NCBI GenBank assembly: GCA_944325155.1
Contig: CALUYY010000008.1
Coordinates: 1 to 64,000 of the forward strand
DNA from: Candidatus Gastranaerophilales bacterium
GTDB taxonomy: Bacteria > Cyanobacteriota > Vampirovibrionia > Gastranaerophilales > Gastranaerophilaceae
Reading direction: 5' to 3'
Length of the DNA stretch: 64,000 nt
A program made the position numbers and the translations under genes. Shown piece after piece: positions 60,950-64,000 of the stretch (position 1 is its first letter; the number at the start of each line of letters is the position of its first letter). Under the pieces are notes generated by a model. It was not told the origin of the DNA. It worked only from the letters and a program-made list of their open reading frames with translations, and made no database searches.

Positions 60950-62461
60950 ATGAAAAAATTAAAAGCAAATTCAATACTTGCCGCAATAATATTTTGTATA
61001 TCCATTCTTGTTTTATGTTCATTCGGAACTGATGCAGCCTATGTTATTTTATCAAGGTATAAACTTCAAAAAGTAACTGAATCAATTGCGCTTGAATTTG
61101 CTTCAAGCAAATCAAAAAGCCTGACGGGAGATGAAAATGCGGATGAATGCAGAGAAATTGCACAAAAATACGATAATCTCTATAACGTAATGGGTTCGGG
61201 CGTTGTTGTTTTTAACATAACGGATATGGAATATAAAGCAGACAGGCAGAATAATGAAGTTATAGTAAAAGTTGCAACAACATCTCGGGTAATGCCCGCT
61301 TTTTTAAGATTTGTAGGCGTTAAAAAAATTACGATTTATGCGGTTGCTTACGCAACAACAAACAAAATAAAACCCGAACGAATGAAATTAACATCAATTG
61401 ACGGCGGCGGAACGGAAACGGGTGATTTTTCAAGCGGGTATATAATAAATAACGGCGGAAATGCGGACAACGAAAAAACAACCGCAACATTCAGCGCTCC
61501 TTTTGTTGATGAAAATTCAAAAAAAGTTGCAGACGCAATCATTGCAAGAGGAATTGAATCGGGCGATTTTACGGTTAAATACGAATACGATAACAGCGCC
61601 GGAGGCAACTTTGCATCGGGGGGCGGTTTTTTTATCCTCGGAGGCTATGAAGTACCGAATGAAGTTGAAGGCGGAGAGCCCGTTATAAGATGGGTTGATA
61701 TCGGAAACAAAACAAGAGATATAGATAACGTCCCGAGGCTCTGTGTTAACCCTAATGCAAGCGAAGATTTAAACTGGGCAACCTTTGAAGATACAACGAC
61801 AAATAACACAAGCACCCAGTGCTTTTATTGTATTAACGCAGCAGACGGAGATGAAATTGTTTTTGATCTTTCAAAAGATACATATTCTGACAGACAGGTT
61901 CAGGGGACAGACGGCATAAATTACGAAATTAAAGATACGGGCGGAAGAATTAATACAATAACACATTTAAGATTATATAAAGCGGGCGGCTCAAGCGAAT
62001 ATGACGAAAGCGGCAATATAACAAACCCCTGCAACCCTAATTTTTCAAGTGCAACGGAAGAAGGTGCGACCGAAGAAGGAGCGGGGGGCGAAGGCTCAAA
62101 TGAAAATGCGGGCGAAAATACGGGAAATGAAAATAACACGGGTGAAAACGGAGGCAATGAAGGAGGAAATGCGGAAGCACCCGCAATTGTCCCGCAGCAA
62201 ATTGCACCCGCCCCAAAAATTAAACTCGGATTCGGACTCGGACAAATAAAAAAATGGGTCTTTAACGTTTTCAGCTGGAAATCAATAAACAGAGATTCAT
62301 ATTTTACCTTAACCATTTTAAACAACATCTCTCTTACAAACAGAAGAGCCTGGGAAGAATTTGAGCCGAAAGAAGGCAGCTCAAGCACTCCCGGTTATGC
62401 CGACACGGCAGGCTTTTGCAATCTTGAAGAGATGCCTGAAATTGATATCGGCGGAAATTAA
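60950..62461 (+). CDS. TadG-like/pilus-assembly secreted protein (503 aa)
   Basis: An N-terminal helix (residues about 8-27) is followed by DAAYVILSRYKLQKVTESIALEFA, the TadG-type pattern of a membrane pseudopilin plus helix. A long periplasmic region follows with beta-rich segments. Residues about 365-405 are Gly/Asn/Glu-rich low complexity, then a globular end. AATAAGGAATAA precedes the ATG. It follows the TadE-like gene by 13 bases. No CpaF/TadA, TadB or TadC is in the window, so the rest of a tad system would lie elsewhere. Confidence 0.7.
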   Translation: MKKLKANSILAAIIFCISILVLCSFGTDAAYVILSRYKLQKVTESIALEFASSKSKSLTGDENADECREIAQKYDNLYNVMGSGVVVFNITDMEYKADRQNNEVIVKVATTSRVMPAFLRFVGVKKITIYAVAYATTNKIKPERMKLTSIDGGGTETGDFSSGYIINNGGNADNEKTTATFSAPFVDENSKKVADAIIARGIESGDFTVKYEYDNSAGGNFASGGGFFILGGYEVPNEVEGGEPVIRWVDIGNKTRDIDNVPRLCVNPNASEDLNWATFEDTTTNNTSTQCFYCINAADGDEIVFDLSKDTYSDRQVQGTDGINYEIKDTGGRINTITHLRLYKAGGSSEYDESGNITNPCNPNFSSATEEGATEEGAGGEGSNENAGENTGNENNTGENGGNEGGNAEAPAIVPQQIAPAPKIKLGFGLGQIKKWVFNVFSWKSINRDSYFTLTILNNISLTNRRAWEEFEPKEGSSSTPGYADTAGFCNLEEMPEIDIGGN

Positions 62462-62473
62462 AGGACATAAAAA

Positions 62474-64000
62474 TTGGAAGGACAAAAAAGTTTAATTTTA
62501 ATAGACGGTCATGCGCTTTCATTCAGGATGTTTTTTGCGCTTGAGCGAACCAATATGCAAACAACCGACCACACACCCACATGGGCAATATTCGGGTTTT
62601 TTAAAGCAATTTTTGATATGTTGAACAACAAAGGTCTGATTAAACCCGATAACATTGCCGTTGCTTTTGATGTTTCAAGACATACTTTCCGTCTTGAAAA
62701 ATACGAAGATTATAAAGCAAACAGAGCTTCTATGCCTGACAGCCTGCGCCCGCAGTTATCTTTAATTATGGAAGGATTAAATACTCTTAATATCCCGATA
62801 TACACAAAAGAAGGGTTTGAAGGCGATGATATTATAGGAACGATAGCTTCAAAAGCAAAAGAAATGGGGCATAAAACATACATTTTAACGGGCGATAAAG
62901 ATTCTCTCCAATTAATTGATAAAGAAGGATTTATAAAAGTTCTAATCCCGTCTAAAGGAGAACTTATTGAATATGATTGGGACAAGGTCTATGAAAAAAT
63001 GCAAATTTATCCCGATCAGGTTATAGATTATAAGGCATTATGCGGGGATTCTTCCGATAATATTCCTGGTGTCAAAGGTATAGGCCCGAAAACCGCTTCG
63101 GAGCTTTTGGGAACTTATCAAAACCTTGATAATATTTATCAAAACCTTGGTAATATTACAAAAAAATCCGTAAAAGAAAAACTCATAAACGAAAAAGAAA
63201 CGGCATATTTATCCAGATTTCTCGCAACGATTAAAAAAGATGTCGATATTGATTTTGACTTTAATAAAACCTGTCTTGAAATCGAACAAAAACAAAAAGT
63301 AATAGATTATTTTAAAAAACTGCAGTTTTTCAGCTTTGTAAAAAACATGGATAAAATTTTAGAACCGTTTATGTGCAAAAATGAAACAGAAATTCTATCC
63401 GACAACAAAGAAGAAAATATTGTTAAATTTTCAGATGTTGAATATAATCAGGGGTCTTTATTCGGAAATGCTGACCCGGTAAATAAAAAAGAAGAAATCA
63501 AAATAAAAAAAGAAGTTCAAAAAAACGATTTTAATTTTACGGGCAGGGTTTCTCTTTTAATAAATAACAATGAATGCTATTTTGCGGATGATTTAACATA
63601 TACAAAAATGCCCCTTGAAGATGCAAAAAAATATCTTGAAGATGAAAAAATCAAAAAAGTTTGTTTTGACATAAAATCAAACCTCTATATTTTTGAAAAC
63701 ATTCAAGGCGTAATTGATGATATTATGCTTACAAGTTATGTTCTTGATTCTTCACGAAAACACGACTTAATGAGTCAAATTCAATCATACCTTGATATTA
63801 TGCCGAACGAAAACGATTATCCCGTTTTTGTTTCATCAATTTATGATTTAAGCAAAATTTATCAGAATAAATTAAATGATAAAGAAAAAAAACTTGCATA
63901 CAATCTTGAATTAAACCTTGCATACGTTTTATTTGAAATGGAAAAACAGGGCGTTTCATTAGATATTAATTATCTTAAAAAATTAAACGATGAAATTGAT
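62474..64000 (+). CDS. polA: DNA polymerase I, N-terminal part (runs off the window)
   Basis: The reading frame opens at TTG 62474 with AAAGGA nine bases upstream and stays open to the window edge (509 codons). The 5'-3' exonuclease domain is clear: LILIDGHALSFRMFFAL, VAFDVSRHTFRLEKYEDYKANR in parts, and GDSSDNIPGVKGIGPKTA. A 3'-5' exonuclease-like domain begins near residue 350, but its first catalytic motif is not obvious. The polymerase domain should follow beyond the window. It fills and repairs DNA. Confidence 0.93.
   Translation, partial: MEGQKSLILIDGHALSFRMFFALERTNMQTTDHTPTWAIFGFFKAIFDMLNNKGLIKPDNIAVAFDVSRHTFRLEKYEDYKANRASMPDSLRPQLSLIMEGLNTLNIPIYTKEGFEGDDIIGTIASKAKEMGHKTYILTGDKDSLQLIDKEGFIKVLIPSKGELIEYDWDKVYEKMQIYPDQVIDYKALCGDSSDNIPGVKGIGPKTASELLGTYQNLDNIYQNLGNITKKSVKEKLINEKETAYLSRFLATIKKDVDIDFDFNKTCLEIEQKQKVIDYFKKLQFFSFVKNMDKILEPFMCKNETEILSDNKEENIVKFSDVEYNQGSLFGNADPVNKKEEIKIKKEVQKNDFNFTGRVSLLINNNECYFADDLTYTKMPLEDAKKYLEDEKIKKVCFDIKSNLYIFENIQGVIDDIMLTSYVLDSSRKHDLMSQIQSYLDIMPNENDYPVFVSSIYDLSKIYQNKLNDKEKKLAYNLELNLAYVLFEMEKQGVSLDINYLKKLNDEID

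Overview
The window is AT-rich, bacterial and densely packed. It reads as a didermal (pilus-bearing), anaerobic, non-photosynthetic gut-type bacterium. My best guess, an inference and not a database result, is a gut relative of Cyanobacteria (Melainabacteria/Gastranaerophilales). Supporting signs are the anaerobic NrdDG reductase, a type IV pilus ATPase with IV-type prepilin, TadE/TadG-like proteins, an orphan LuxR-type HTH protein of 63 aa, and many small lineage-restricted proteins with a short N-terminal F-x-G-like motif. Nearly all genes stop with TAA or TAG; I found one TGA stop.

Layout. 1-5 kb: a giant repeat/HD-domain protein and an exported Lys/Glu-rich coiled-coil protein. 5-9.7 kb: pilT, then rpmG-tRNA-Trp-secE-nusG-rplK-rplA with two L1-type autoregulatory RNA elements, followed by a GtrA-like gene instead of rplJL-rpoBC. 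10-17 kb: a divergent MutS, a small winged-helix protein, RlmD-type and MtaB RNA-modifying enzymes, and a zinc-ribbon protein. 17-23 kb: lineage-specific small proteins, rarA, a solute-binding protein and pgk. 23-31.5 kb: a soluble FlhA-C-like protein beside a GAF-GGDEF-HD-GYP protein, then thiC, a class II aldolase, ispH and rpsA. 31.5-37 kb: GNAT, YbaK, a GT8 glycosyltransferase, an XRE regulator, and a complete AmmeMemoRadiSam pair. 37-40.6 kb: an orphan LuxR HTH, an HNH-like protein, a 194-bp tandem repeat abutting the 3' end of ssrA (tmRNA), and pheA. 40.6-49.7 kb: phosphohexomutase, der, plsY, malic enzyme, then rpsE-rpmD-rplO-secY-adk-map. 49.7-57 kb: a repeat protein, nrdDG, smpB, a degenerate hybrid-cluster-protein homologue and a prepilin. 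57-64 kb: pnp, a lipoprotein, TadE-like and TadG-like proteins, and the start of polA, which runs off the window.

How the parts connect. Translation and rescue genes dominate (ribosomal proteins, SecE/SecY, NusG, tmRNA with SmpB). A surface/pilus theme recurs (PilT, prepilin, TadE/G-like). The most general new signal is regulatory. About ten genes have a -10-like hexamer ending only 6-7 (once 10) bases before the start codon and lack a Shine-Dalgarno sequence, which suggests leaderless mRNAs. Two divergent pairs share a symmetric -10 inside a 14-bp or 21-bp gap. The best protein-level oddities are the soluble FlhA-C homologue, the ligand-poor Hcp homologue, and a tmRNA tag ending in RKAA.
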